64,000 nucleotides of DNA, taken from Glutamicibacter mishrai. GTDB taxonomy: Bacteria; Actinomycetota; Actinomycetes; Actinomycetales; Micrococcaceae. The position numbers were made by a program, and so were the translations under genes. The stretch spans positions 3,100,001 to 3,164,000 of the forward strand of contig NZ_CP032549.1 in assembly GCF_012221945.1 (NCBI RefSeq), in the 5' to 3' direction. Numbering within the stretch: position 1 is the first letter of the stretch; each line of letters opens with the position of its first letter. A model generated the notes under the pieces. The model saw only the letters and a list, made by a program, of their open reading frames with translations, was not told the origin of the DNA and made no database searches. Of this stretch, positions 26,789 to 35,300 are shown in pieces.

Positions 26789-27529
26789 ATGGCCGATAAT
26801 AAGGAAACTTCCACCGCGCCACCCGCCAAGCGCGGCCGCGGGCGCCCCCGCAAGGATTCAGAGTTTGCAAGTCTGAGCAAAGAACTGCTGGGACAAAAAG
26901 CATTGGAGATCGCAGGTTCCGAGGGCTATGGCGCCCTGACCATGCACCGCTTGGCCTCAGAATTCGGGGTGACTCCGCGGGCGCTGTACAACTACGTGGC
27001 AGACCGCGAAGAAGTTATCAATCTTGCCATGCAACAGTTCTTGGCCATTAGCCCGAATGTCGAATTCGACTGCGCCCACTGGAAAGACAGCGTGCGCGAC
27101 GCCTACAGCGCTACACGATCTGCCTACAGGGCTTTCCCTCGCGCCTCGCAGCTGAGCATGGACGAGAAAATCCACGTCATGCCAGGTCCACGCCGCACCG
27201 AGCTGATGGAACGGGTGCTGAAGTTCTACGTCGAGATTGGGCTGACCCTGAAGCAGGCAGTGGGCATGGTTCGCGCGCTGGAACGCGACGTTCTGGGATT
27301 TGTGCTGCATGTCGACTACTTCTATGACCGGCGGGTCCCAGGAGCCCCGGACTTCTTCAGCCATCCGGTGCCCAAAGAGTGGCTGGATTTTTATCCCGAG
27401 GTTCCTGCACCATACGCGCAACAGGCTCTTGGGCTGCCAGAACAAACCAGTGATGAGCTATTCGACGAGGTCATCGAGCTGCGAATACTCGCCGTCGAAC
27501 GACTGCTGCAGATCAACGGCGAAAATTAG
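26789..27529 (+). CDS. TetR-family regulator with AT-hook-like N terminus
   Basis: 246 residues. N-terminal KRGRGRPRK is an AT-hook-like basic arm; HTH follows (ALEIAGSEGYGALTMHRLA, FGVTPRALYNYVADREEV). The C-terminal half is an all-helical ligand domain of the TetR_C type. No ribosome site is visible; TATATT ends 9 bases before the ATG, so a leaderless transcript is possible. The drug exporter starts 112 bases downstream on the same strand, its likely target. Confidence 0.85.
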   Translation: MADNKETSTAPPAKRGRGRPRKDSEFASLSKELLGQKALEIAGSEGYGALTMHRLASEFGVTPRALYNYVADREEVINLAMQQFLAISPNVEFDCAHWKDSVRDAYSATRSAYRAFPRASQLSMDEKIHVMPGPRRTELMERVLKFYVEIGLTLKQAVGMVRALERDVLGFVLHVDYFYDRRVPGAPDFFSHPVPKEWLDFYPEVPAPYAQQALGLPEQTSDELFDEVIELRILAVERLLQINGEN

Positions 27530-27641
27530 CTCAACCCAGGCTGAAAGTTCCTCGTCAGGGAATATTTTGTGATCAGGCGGCGCTGAACGATGCAGAACCG
27601 TCGCGCTCCTGCGGCCGAATACCGTGTGGAAAGTTGCCCCG

Positions 27642-29198
27642 ATGTCACCAAGCAAGCCAGAAGCATCCCAAGAACCCGGCGAGTTATCAGCTGGGGCGCG
27701 GTGGCGGCTTCTCGGTGTCTTGCTCGCAGCGATGTTCATGTCGCTTGTTTCGGTCAGCATCGTCAATGTGGTGCTGCCATCCATCGGGTCGACGCTTCAG
27801 GCCAGTGAAGCCGATATGCAATGGGTGCTGGCCGGCTACGCTTTGACCTTCGGCGTTGTGCTGGTTGCTGCCGGGCGTGCGGGCGACCTGCTAGGCCGCG
27901 GTGTCATGTTCGTTGCCGGTGTTGCGATCTTCACCGCCGCCAGCGTCTTGGCCGGGCTGGCAGCGGATCCGATGCTGCTGAATATCGCGCGTTTCATCAT
28001 GGGCATTGGCTCCGGCCTGCTCAACCCCCAGGTGATGGGCATGATCCAACAACACTTCCGCGGTGCGGCACGAGGCAGGGCCTACGGATTGCTCGGCACC
28101 GTGGTCGGATTCTCGGTCGCTGTCGGACCGGTCCTGGGCGGATTGCTGATCAACTGGCTTGGCGCCGATGCCGGCTGGCGGTCGACCTTCCTGATCAACG
28201 TGCCCGTGGGGATCCTGGCCATCGTCTTGGCGGTGCTGTGGCTTCCAAAACCGCTGTTCACCAAACCCGCTGGAAAGCTTGACCTGGACCCGGTGGGCGG
28301 AATCGTCCTGGCCCTGAGTATTTTCGCCTTGCTGCTGCCCTTCGTCCAAGGCCGGGAAAACCCGGTGCTCTGGTGGCTTCTGGCCGCGGCGGTCGTCCTG
28401 CTGGCCGTGTGGGTCCTGTGGGAGAAGAAGTACAAGGAACGCGGCCGCGAGCCCATGGTCGAGCTGGCGCTGTTCAAGATCCGCAGCTTCACCAACGGAA
28501 CTTTGATCGCGGGACTGTACTTCATGGGCGTATCCAGCGTCTGGGTGCTGGTAGCCATCTATGTCCAGGCATCCCAAGGGTTCACGGCCCTCGAAGCAGG
28601 ACTGATCTGCCTGCCGGCCGCATTGCTGTCGGCCTTCAGCTCGCATATCGCTGGGCGCTATGCCACGACCTTGGGTCGCAAGCTCGTCATCGGCGGCACG
28701 CTCAGTGCGCTGTTCGGCTTGCTGGCCACCATTGCCGTGGTGTTCTTCGAAGATCGCCTTGGCCTGAACGTGTGGTGGATGCTTCTGTCCCTGGCCTTCA
28801 TCGGCATCGCCCAGGGGTTCATCATTTCCCCGAATCAGGCGCTGACCCTCATGGAAGTGCCGGTGGCTAACTCGGGCAGCGCCGGGGGACTGATGCAGAC
28901 CTCGCAGCGTGTTGGCACGGCGGTGGGCATCGCGGTGATTACCGCCGTGTTCTACGGGCTGAATCACGTTGCCGGGTACTCTGTGGCGATGGAGCTTTCC
29001 TTCGTGGCGATCTCGGTGCTTGTCATCGCCACCTTGCTGGTGGCGGTCGCCGACATGCGCCACGGCCACGGGAAGCCAGCGGTATCCACTCGCGAAGAGT
29101 ATGTCCCCGTGACCACGGGCGTACAGCGCACGGTGACCGGCGCTATCGACGTCGTTGGTCCCAAGGAACCAAGCCAGCCGGTGGACTCCCAGCCCTGA
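27642..29198 (+). CDS. DHA2-type MFS multidrug exporter (14 TM)
   Basis: 518 residues from ATG at 27642 with GGAAAG upstream. Fourteen probable helices; motif A GRAGDLLGRGVMFVAG, motif C GLLGTVVGFSVAVGPVLGG (antiporter signature G-x-x-x-G-P), motif D1 region SVSIVNVVLPSIG. These place it in the DHA2 proton:drug antiporters. Preceded by a TetR regulator. The long C-terminal tail (about 45 residues) is soluble. Confidence 0.88.
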   Translation: MSPSKPEASQEPGELSAGARWRLLGVLLAAMFMSLVSVSIVNVVLPSIGSTLQASEADMQWVLAGYALTFGVVLVAAGRAGDLLGRGVMFVAGVAIFTAASVLAGLAADPMLLNIARFIMGIGSGLLNPQVMGMIQQHFRGAARGRAYGLLGTVVGFSVAVGPVLGGLLINWLGADAGWRSTFLINVPVGILAIVLAVLWLPKPLFTKPAGKLDLDPVGGIVLALSIFALLLPFVQGRENPVLWWLLAAAVVLLAVWVLWEKKYKERGREPMVELALFKIRSFTNGTLIAGLYFMGVSSVWVLVAIYVQASQGFTALEAGLICLPAALLSAFSSHIAGRYATTLGRKLVIGGTLSALFGLLATIAVVFFEDRLGLNVWWMLLSLAFIGIAQGFIISPNQALTLMEVPVANSGSAGGLMQTSQRVGTAVGIAVITAVFYGLNHVAGYSVAMELSFVAISVLVIATLLVAVADMRHGHGKPAVSTREEYVPVTTGVQRTVTGAIDVVGPKEPSQPVDSQP

Positions 29199-29231
29199 TA
29201 CCCTGCGGTATAACCCTCGGAAAGGGGAGCA

Positions 29232-29537
29232 ACGGTCAAAGCTGGACAACTGCTTGGCCTCTGGGGCAGCAAGGACCACAGGCAACCATGGCTTGAGCTT
29301 CTCCATGACGGACGCGTTGTCGGACTTGATGGCTGCAATCGGCTGTTCGGGCAATGGGCCGAAGCCGCGGACGTGGACTTCATAGCGCTCGGCGGCACAC
29401 GCATGTTCTGCGAGGGCGTAGACGACTGGCTATCGCGAGCCGCGACCGGCAAGCTGCAAGATGACGGCTCGATGGCCATCTTCGATCTGAAAGAGAAAGA
29501 GCTAGGAATCCTCGCCAAAGAAGGCAAGAATTCCTAG
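29232..29537 (+). CDS. META/HslJ-like small protein with apparent ACG start
   Basis: An open frame of about 100 codons runs to TAG at 29537 but has no ATG, GTG or TTG before its conserved part. The protein reads like a short META/HslJ domain: LLGLWGS, then GRVVGLDGCNRLFGQW (the family's GtDGCNrl-GsW), RMFCEGVDDWLSRA, and a closing strand ELGILAKEG. The best start is ACG at 29232, four bases after AAAGGGG; an ATG there would need one T. Either a rare ACG start, a start-codon mutation or a sequence error. The two cysteines match those typical of the actinobacterial group. Function unknown. Confidence 0.6.
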   Translation, partial: TVKAGQLLGLWGSKDHRQPWLELLHDGRVVGLDGCNRLFGQWAEAADVDFIALGGTRMFCEGVDDWLSRAATGKLQDDGSMAIFDLKEKELGILAKEGKNS

Positions 29538-29562
29538 CTGATCATGGATCTCGGGGTGGCTG

Positions 29563-30663
29563 TTAGGAGCTGACGCGGTACCCGGAAACCATTGGGCAGT
29601 CGAATGGATCCCGTGCCGAGAGTCCCACCTTGTTCAGATAGGTAATCACCTGGGCGTAGGATTCCCGGATGCTCGCTACGGTATAGGGGATCTGGTGCTC
29701 ATCGCAGTACTGGCGCACGATGCTCGACACAGCGGCCAGGTTTGCCCGGGGCATCGATGGGAACAAGTGGTGTTCGACCTGGTAGTTCAGTCCGCCGAAG
29801 AGGTGGGAGAGCACCCGGTTTCCCCATGATGAGCGAGCCATGATGTTGCGGCTAGTGAGCACCTGCCGGGAGAAGAAGTCGATGCGTGCATCCCCGGGAA
29901 CCATGGGCATGCCCTTGTGGTTCGGGGCGAATGAAGCGCCCATGTAGATGCCGAAGACTGCAAGCTGCACTCCGATGAAGGCAAAGGCCATGCCCACTGG
30001 CAAAAAGGTGAAGATCAAAGCGAAATACAGGCCGACGCGCAACGCAATGGCCGCGATTTCGCGCTTGCGGCGCTTGGTGCGTTCCGCGGTGAACAGGTAG
30101 CGGATCGACTGGATATGGAGGTTCACGCCTTCCAAGGTCAGCAACGGGAAGAAGAGGTAGCCCTGGCGTTGCGTGATCCATTTGAGGAAGCCGCGCTGGC
30201 GCTGGGCATCAACCGGCTGGAACGAGATCGTGTCCCACTCGATGTCCGGGTCCTTGCCGATGGTGTTCGGGGTGGCGTGGTGCTTGTTGTGCTTGTTCAT
30301 CCACCACTGGTAGCTGATGCCCACTACCACGTTGGCCAGGAACCGGCCCAGCTTGTCGTTGGTTTTGCCCGAAGACAGGATCTGGCGGTGCGCGGCCTCA
30401 TGGGCCAAGAATGCGAACTGGGTGAGCAGGATGCCCACGGCAGCTGCGATCAGCAGCTGGAACCAGCTGTGGCCGAGCAGGATGGAGCCGGCAACGGCCG
30501 AACCCATGAGGACCGTCAGAACCGTTCCAAGACCCAGGTAATGGCCGCGCCGGCGACCGGATAAACCTGCATCCTGAACGAGTTTCTTGACGTGGAAGAA
30601 GCTTTTGGGATCTCCCGGCCTGATCGAGGGTGCGGTGGATGGAAGTACGGAACTGCTACTCAA
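29563..30663 (-). CDS. Membrane fatty-acid desaturase
   Basis: 366 residues from a TTG start with AAGGA six bases upstream. Three histidine boxes for a di-iron centre: HEAAH near residue 89, HNKHH near 123, and QVEHH near 298. The Gln in the third box is seen in front-end and some acyl-CoA/acyl-lipid desaturases. Four hydrophobic spans lie between boxes. Likely introduces a double bond in membrane lipids or CoA-bound chains; the position is not predictable. Confidence 0.88.
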   Translation of the reverse strand: MSSSSVLPSTAPSIRPGDPKSFFHVKKLVQDAGLSGRRRGHYLGLGTVLTVLMGSAVAGSILLGHSWFQLLIAAAVGILLTQFAFLAHEAAHRQILSSGKTNDKLGRFLANVVVGISYQWWMNKHNKHHATPNTIGKDPDIEWDTISFQPVDAQRQRGFLKWITQRQGYLFFPLLTLEGVNLHIQSIRYLFTAERTKRRKREIAAIALRVGLYFALIFTFLPVGMAFAFIGVQLAVFGIYMGASFAPNHKGMPMVPGDARIDFFSRQVLTSRNIMARSSWGNRVLSHLFGGLNYQVEHHLFPSMPRANLAAVSSIVRQYCDEHQIPYTVASIRESYAQVITYLNKVGLSARDPFDCPMVSGYRVSS

Positions 30664-30791
30664 GTCGAATCCTTGGCTGTTGTAGCGGGCGACATTTCAG
30701 TCGAAAGAACTGAAAGTCTCGGCTCCTCTGCTACCAAGCTTACGGCGGGCTACTGTGAACCAGCCCTAAAAGACCTTAGGTTCAGTAATTG

Positions 30792-32432
30792 TTAATACTG
30801 GACGGTGAGCTTTCCATCCGAAATTTCCCAGCGGGTCGTCAGCCGGACGTTCTCAAGCAATCTCCGGTCGTGGGTCACCAGCAGAAGGGCGCCTTCGTAG
30901 GCTTCGAGCGCTTCCTCCAGCTGCTCGATGGCAGGGACATCCAAATGGTTGGTCGGCTCATCGAGGATCAGCAGGTTCACCCCACGGGCCTGGAGCAATG
31001 CCATCGACGCACGAGTGCGCTCGCCGGGCGACAAAGAAGCAACCAGAGAACTGGACTGGTCCGCCTTGAGCCCGAACTTCGCCAGGAGGGTCCGTACCTC
31101 AGCCGAAGAATATTCAGGGACGGCCAGCTCAAAGGCCTGGCCCAGAGGCAGGTCGCCCGGAAGCTGGCTGCGGGCCTGATCGATTTCACCAATGCTGACC
31201 GAACTTCCCAGCGACGCGGTGCCTTGGTCGGGGTATTGCTTGCCGAGCAGCAGATTGAGCAGCGTGGACTTGCCGGCGCCGTTCGGACCGGTGATGCCGA
31301 TGCGATCTGCGGCGTTCACCTGGACCGAGACCGGGCCGAAGGTGAAATCGCCTTGGGTGAGCTGAGCTTCGTTCAGGGTGCACATGACCGATGAGCCCCG
31401 TGGCGCAGCCGCGATGGAAAACTGCAGGACCCATTCCTTGCGCGGTTCGGCGACTTCTTCCAAGCGGGCGATGCGCGATTCCATCTGGCGGACCTTGGCG
31501 GCCTGCTTTTCCGAGGATTCGCTGTTGGCGCGGCGCCGGATCTTGTCATTATCCGGTGTTTTGCGCATGGCGTTGCGCACGCCTTGGGATGACCACTCGC
31601 GCTGGGTTCGCGCGCGGGCTACGAGGTCCGCTTTCTGGTTTTCAAACTGTTCATAGGCTTCCCGGGCATGGCTGCGGTTGATGGCGCGCTCGGCCAGGTA
31701 GGAGTCGTACCCGCCCTCGTAGACGGCAACCTTGTTCTGCGCCAGATCCAATTCGATGATCCCGGTGGTGCAGCGTGCCAAGAATTCGCGGTCGTGCGAC
31801 ACCAGGATGACCGGTGCACGCAGGGAGTTGATGAACTCTTCGAGCAGCTCAAGTCCGGCCAAGTCGAGATCGTTGGTTGGCTCATCGAGCAGGACGATGT
31901 CGAAGCGCGAGAGCAATAGGGCGGCTAATGCGACCCGCGCGACCTGCCCGCCGGAGAGGGCAGACATTTCCGTGTCAACAGGCAGGGTGAAGCCCAGCTT
32001 CGCGAGAACCTCGGGGATCCGATCCTCCAGGTCCATCGCTCCGGAAGCCATCCAGTGGTCAAATGCCGTCGCGTAGGCGTCATCGGCACCTGGCTTTTCA
32101 CTGCCCAGATCCTGGGCGGTTTCTTCCATGCGTGCGGTGGCCTGCGCGCACCCGGTGCGACGGGCCAGGTAGGCTTCAATCGTTTCGCCGGGGACGCGTT
32201 CATGTTCCTGCGGCAGCCAACCGATGAACGCTGAATCAGGGGCTGTGCTCACGGTGCCCGACTGGGCGGTGGCCGCCTTGGCCAGCAAAGAGAGCAACGT
32301 GGATTTTCCTGCGCCGTTGGCTCCCACCACGCCATAAACATCGGAAGTGGTTGCGGTGAAGTTCAAATTGGAGAACAGGGTTCGGTGGGCGTGGCCACCT
32401 GCGAGGTCTTTGGCCACGAGCGTTGCAGTCAT
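30792..32432 (-). CDS. ABC-F family ATPase
   Basis: 546 residues, two ATPase domains without membrane helices. Domain 1: GANGAGKSTL, LSGGQVARVALAALLL, IVLLDEPTNDLD. Domain 2: GPNGAGKSTL, LSPGERTRASMALLQ, LLILDEPTNHLD. A charged linker of about 80 residues with EWSSQGVRNAMRKTPDNDK joins them. ABC-F proteins act on the ribosome as translation factors or antibiotic-protection proteins; which applies here is open. Stand-alone gene. Confidence 0.92.
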   Translation of the reverse strand: MTATLVAKDLAGGHAHRTLFSNLNFTATTSDVYGVVGANGAGKSTLLSLLAKAATAQSGTVSTAPDSAFIGWLPQEHERVPGETIEAYLARRTGCAQATARMEETAQDLGSEKPGADDAYATAFDHWMASGAMDLEDRIPEVLAKLGFTLPVDTEMSALSGGQVARVALAALLLSRFDIVLLDEPTNDLDLAGLELLEEFINSLRAPVILVSHDREFLARCTTGIIELDLAQNKVAVYEGGYDSYLAERAINRSHAREAYEQFENQKADLVARARTQREWSSQGVRNAMRKTPDNDKIRRRANSESSEKQAAKVRQMESRIARLEEVAEPRKEWVLQFSIAAAPRGSSVMCTLNEAQLTQGDFTFGPVSVQVNAADRIGITGPNGAGKSTLLNLLLGKQYPDQGTASLGSSVSIGEIDQARSQLPGDLPLGQAFELAVPEYSSAEVRTLLAKFGLKADQSSSLVASLSPGERTRASMALLQARGVNLLILDEPTNHLDVPAIEQLEEALEAYEGALLLVTHDRRLLENVRLTTRWEISDGKLTVQY

Positions 32433-32470
32433 GGTGTTAAGTCTAGTGCGCGTTAGGCAGCATAAACGGT

Positions 32471-32506
32471 GATGAGGTTCGAACCACGAAGGGTTCGAAC
32501 CTCATC
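32471..32506 (-). terminator. Terminator of the carboxyltransferase operon
   Basis: GATGAGGTTCGAACC / GGTTCGAACCTCATC, 15-bp perfect stem, 6-base loop, just past the last gene of the minus-strand operon. Confidence 0.8.
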
Positions 32507-32520
32507 AACTTTGCGGGACC

Positions 32521-34029
32521 TTAATCGGCAGCCTCGCCCAGGCTTTGGAACTTGAGCTGCCGCCGTGCAAGGCGGTGCGCATCAGGAATAGCGCGAGCCA
32601 AGGAGATCTCCGCTGCGATGGCGGCCCCGAGTTCCTGGCAGAACTCGCGAGGACGGCTGGCCGCGTCAATCTGTTCTTCCACCACATGGTCAACAAGGCC
32701 AAAACTGCAAAGATCTGGTACCCCGATCTTTTGCTGCCGGGCCATCTGCGCTGCATGCTCCGTGGTGCGGTGGATGATCGCACTGGCTCCTTCGGGTGGC
32801 AGTGGCGAGAGCCAGGAGTTTTCCGCCGCGAGCGTTCGATCCGCCGGCAGCAAGGCGAGCGCCGCGCCGCCGGTGCCTTGGCCCAGCAGGACTGAAACCG
32901 AGGGGGAGCGCAGCCCGATCAATTCACTGAGAGAGCGCGCGATTTCCCCGGCCAAGCCGCCTTCCTCGGACTGCACCGAAAGCTCGGCGCCGGTGGTATC
33001 GATGATGGTGACCAGCGGAAGTTTGAGCTCCTGGGCCAGCTGCATTCCGCGACGTGCTTCGCGCAAGGACGCAGGACCCAGGCTGGCGGTCTCCGGATGT
33101 CGTGGACGCTGCTGGCCAAGCACGACGCATGGCTGATCGCCGAAGCGGGCCAAGGCCAGCATCAGCCCGGGGTCCTTTTCACCCTGGCCGGTGCCGTTCA
33201 AGGGCAACGCCTCGTCGGCTGAGGCCAGCAGCATGCGGGTATCCGGGCGGCGAGGATTGCGGCTGAGTTGCACCGATTCCCAGACATTCTTGGCCTCGCG
33301 CACAAAGGGACGTCCTGCCGGGGCCGGGAATCCGCCGCCGGCGGAGACGGGCTGCAAGATCGACAGAGCGCGATTGACCAGGCTCGGCAATTCTTGCGGC
33401 GGGACCACGGCATCGATCAAGCCCTTGCGGAAGAGATTCTCCGAAATCTGCACCCCATCCGGGAACTTCTGGTCATAGAGCGCTTCATAGACCCTCGGTC
33501 CCAGGAAGCCGAGCAAGGCGCCTGGCTCGGCCACCGTGATATGACCCAGCGATCCCCAGGAAGCCATGACCCCGCCCGTGGTTGGGTGGCGCAGATACAC
33601 CAGGTAGGGAAGGCCTGCTTCCTTGTGGCGGCGGACCGCATCGGTAATGGAAACCATGCCCAGGAATGCGAGGGTTCCTTCTTGCATTCGGGTGCCCCCG
33701 GAGGCCGGGCCTGCCAGCAGCGGCAGCTTTTCGGCGGTAGCCCGCTGGATGGCCGCCACAATGCGATGTGCCGCGGCCTGGCCGATGGAACCTGCCAGGA
33801 AATTGAACTCGGAGACGATGACCGCGACCTCGCGCCCGTGGATCCTGCCCTTGCCGGTGATGACCGCTTCATCGGTGCCGCTCTTGGCGGCAGCGGCTTC
33901 CAGGTCCGCAGCGTACTGCGCGCTGAGCCTTGGCTGGCGTGGCGGCTGATCCCAGGATTCAAAGGAGTCTTCGTCCAGGACGATGTCCAGCAGCGTCGCG
34001 GCATCCATGCGCAGGGTTTTGGTGCTCAT
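32521..34029 (-). CDS. Fused carboxyltransferase (AccD-AccA-like), no biotin partner
   Basis: 502 residues from the ATG that overlaps the CoA-transferase stop (ATGA). N-terminal half is AccD-like: VAVIVSEFNFLAGSIGQAAA, LLAGPASGGTRMQEG, LRHPTTGGVMASWGSLG, EPGALLGFLGPRVYE; the zinc ribbon of AccD is absent. C-terminal half is AccA-like: LPLVTIIDTTGAELSVQSEEGG, LGQGTGGAALALLPADRTL, PEGASAIIHRT. No biotin carboxylase or carrier gene is near. With a MatC carrier and CoA-transferase in the operon, it may decarboxylate or transcarboxylate malonyl-type CoA thioesters; this is inference. A housekeeping acetyl-CoA carboxylase role seems less likely. Confidence 0.75.
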   Translation of the reverse strand: MSTKTLRMDAATLLDIVLDEDSFESWDQPPRQPRLSAQYAADLEAAAAKSGTDEAVITGKGRIHGREVAVIVSEFNFLAGSIGQAAAHRIVAAIQRATAEKLPLLAGPASGGTRMQEGTLAFLGMVSITDAVRRHKEAGLPYLVYLRHPTTGGVMASWGSLGHITVAEPGALLGFLGPRVYEALYDQKFPDGVQISENLFRKGLIDAVVPPQELPSLVNRALSILQPVSAGGGFPAPAGRPFVREAKNVWESVQLSRNPRRPDTRMLLASADEALPLNGTGQGEKDPGLMLALARFGDQPCVVLGQQRPRHPETASLGPASLREARRGMQLAQELKLPLVTIIDTTGAELSVQSEEGGLAGEIARSLSELIGLRSPSVSVLLGQGTGGAALALLPADRTLAAENSWLSPLPPEGASAIIHRTTEHAAQMARQQKIGVPDLCSFGLVDHVVEEQIDAASRPREFCQELGAAIAAEISLARAIPDAHRLARRQLKFQSLGEAAD

Positions 34030-35255
34030 CAGGCATTGTCCTTCCGGGAAGCCAGCCACTGCTCAATTTCCTGGGCGTTGGCGTTGAGCACCGGAGGGGC
34101 GCTATGAACCGTCCGGGTGGTCTCGTTATTGGTCTGTGCATCAAAGAATCGCAGCGGCGGGCCGGGAAGATTGATCTTGCCCAAGACCTCATGATCCACC
34201 TCGACGATGAGGCCTTGAGATTTCACCTGATCCCATTCGTACACCTCTTCAATCGTGCGCACCTTGCCAGAAGGGATGCCGGCCCCATCAAGGGCGGCCA
34301 GCAGTTCTTCGGCATCATAGCCGGAGAACGCCCGCTCGATCAGTTCGTTCAATGCCGGACGGTTCTGGACGCGAAGGGCGTTGCTGATGAAGCGCGGGTC
34401 ATCGGCGGGTAGGTTGAAGCTGCTGGCGAAATTCTGCCAGAGCTTTTCGCTGCCGATGCTGATCTGCACCTTTGAATCCTTGCAGCCGTACAGTCCGTAG
34501 GGAGCAATGGAGGGGTGGTGGTTGCCGATGGCTTGGGGGTTTTGCCCCGCCACCATGGCACGTGTTCCCTGGAAGGCATGCACCCCGATGATCGATGCGA
34601 GCAAAGAGGTGCGCACCACCTGGCCGCGACCGGTTTTCTCGCGCTCCAACAAGGCGGCCAGGGCACCGTAGGCGCCGTACATTCCGGAGAGCAGGTCAGC
34701 GATGGGCACGCCGACCTTCTGCGGATCGTCCGGGCCCGAGCCGGTGATGGACATCAGTCCTGCTTCGCCCTGCAGGATCTGGTCGTAGCCGCTGCGGTGG
34801 GCTTCGGGGCCATCGTGGCCGAACCCGGTGATGGACAGGATCACCAGGCGGGGATTGAGTTCGTGCAGAACCTGGGTGCTGAAGCCCAGGCGGTCCAGCA
34901 CGCCGGTGCGGAAATTCTCCATCAGGACGTCGCTGTTCTTGACCAGCTCCGCCAGCTTCTCCTTGTGTTCCTCATCTTTGAGATTCAGCGACAGCGAGAG
35001 CTTGTTGCGGTTGCAGGAGAGGAAATAGGTGGCCTGGCGGTTGTCTTCCGGACCGACAAAGGGCGGGCCCCAGCCGCGGGTGTCATCGCCGGTGCCGACG
35101 GTCTCGATTTTGATGACCTTGGCACCGAGGTCTCCCATCATCATTCCGGCGTGCGGGCCAGCCAATGCGCGGGTGAGATCTAGTACTACGTATCCGCTCA
35201 GCGGTCCGGTGGCGGTGCCTTGAAGTGTGTCGTTTTCGGCGGTTAGGGAACTCAA
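34029..35255 (-). CDS. CaiB/BaiF family III CoA-transferase
   Basis: 408 residues from a TTG start with a very strong GAGGAGG 5 bases upstream. Family III features: GYVVLDLTRALAGPHAGMMMGDLGAKVIKIE with the catalytic-Asp region that follows, NKLSLSLNLKDEEHKEKL, LMENFRTGVLDRLG, ITGFGHDGPEAHRSGYD, GMYGAYGALAALLEREKTG. It would move CoA onto the carboxylate imported by the neighbouring carrier. Stop overlaps the carboxyltransferase start; the carrier is 45 bases upstream. Confidence 0.9.
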   Translation of the reverse strand: MSSLTAENDTLQGTATGPLSGYVVLDLTRALAGPHAGMMMGDLGAKVIKIETVGTGDDTRGWGPPFVGPEDNRQATYFLSCNRNKLSLSLNLKDEEHKEKLAELVKNSDVLMENFRTGVLDRLGFSTQVLHELNPRLVILSITGFGHDGPEAHRSGYDQILQGEAGLMSITGSGPDDPQKVGVPIADLLSGMYGAYGALAALLEREKTGRGQVVRTSLLASIIGVHAFQGTRAMVAGQNPQAIGNHHPSIAPYGLYGCKDSKVQISIGSEKLWQNFASSFNLPADDPRFISNALRVQNRPALNELIERAFSGYDAEELLAALDGAGIPSGKVRTIEEVYEWDQVKSQGLIVEVDHEVLGKINLPGPPLRFFDAQTNNETTRTVHSAPPVLNANAQEIEQWLASRKDNA

Positions 35256-35300
35256 CAGATCCTCCTCGAATTATTGCGTTTAGATTGTGGGGATGATCGT

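Noticed and set aside
27891..29354. Open frame of nearly 490 codons opposite the DHA2 exporter
   Set aside because: Same codon-shadow effect; the translation is Gln/His/Arg/Asp-rich and lacks any recognised motif.
32521..34029. Housekeeping acetyl-CoA carboxylase carboxyltransferase
   Set aside because: No zinc ribbon, no biotin carboxylase or carrier nearby, and operon context with a CoA-transferase and MatC carrier point to a catabolic role; not fully excluded.
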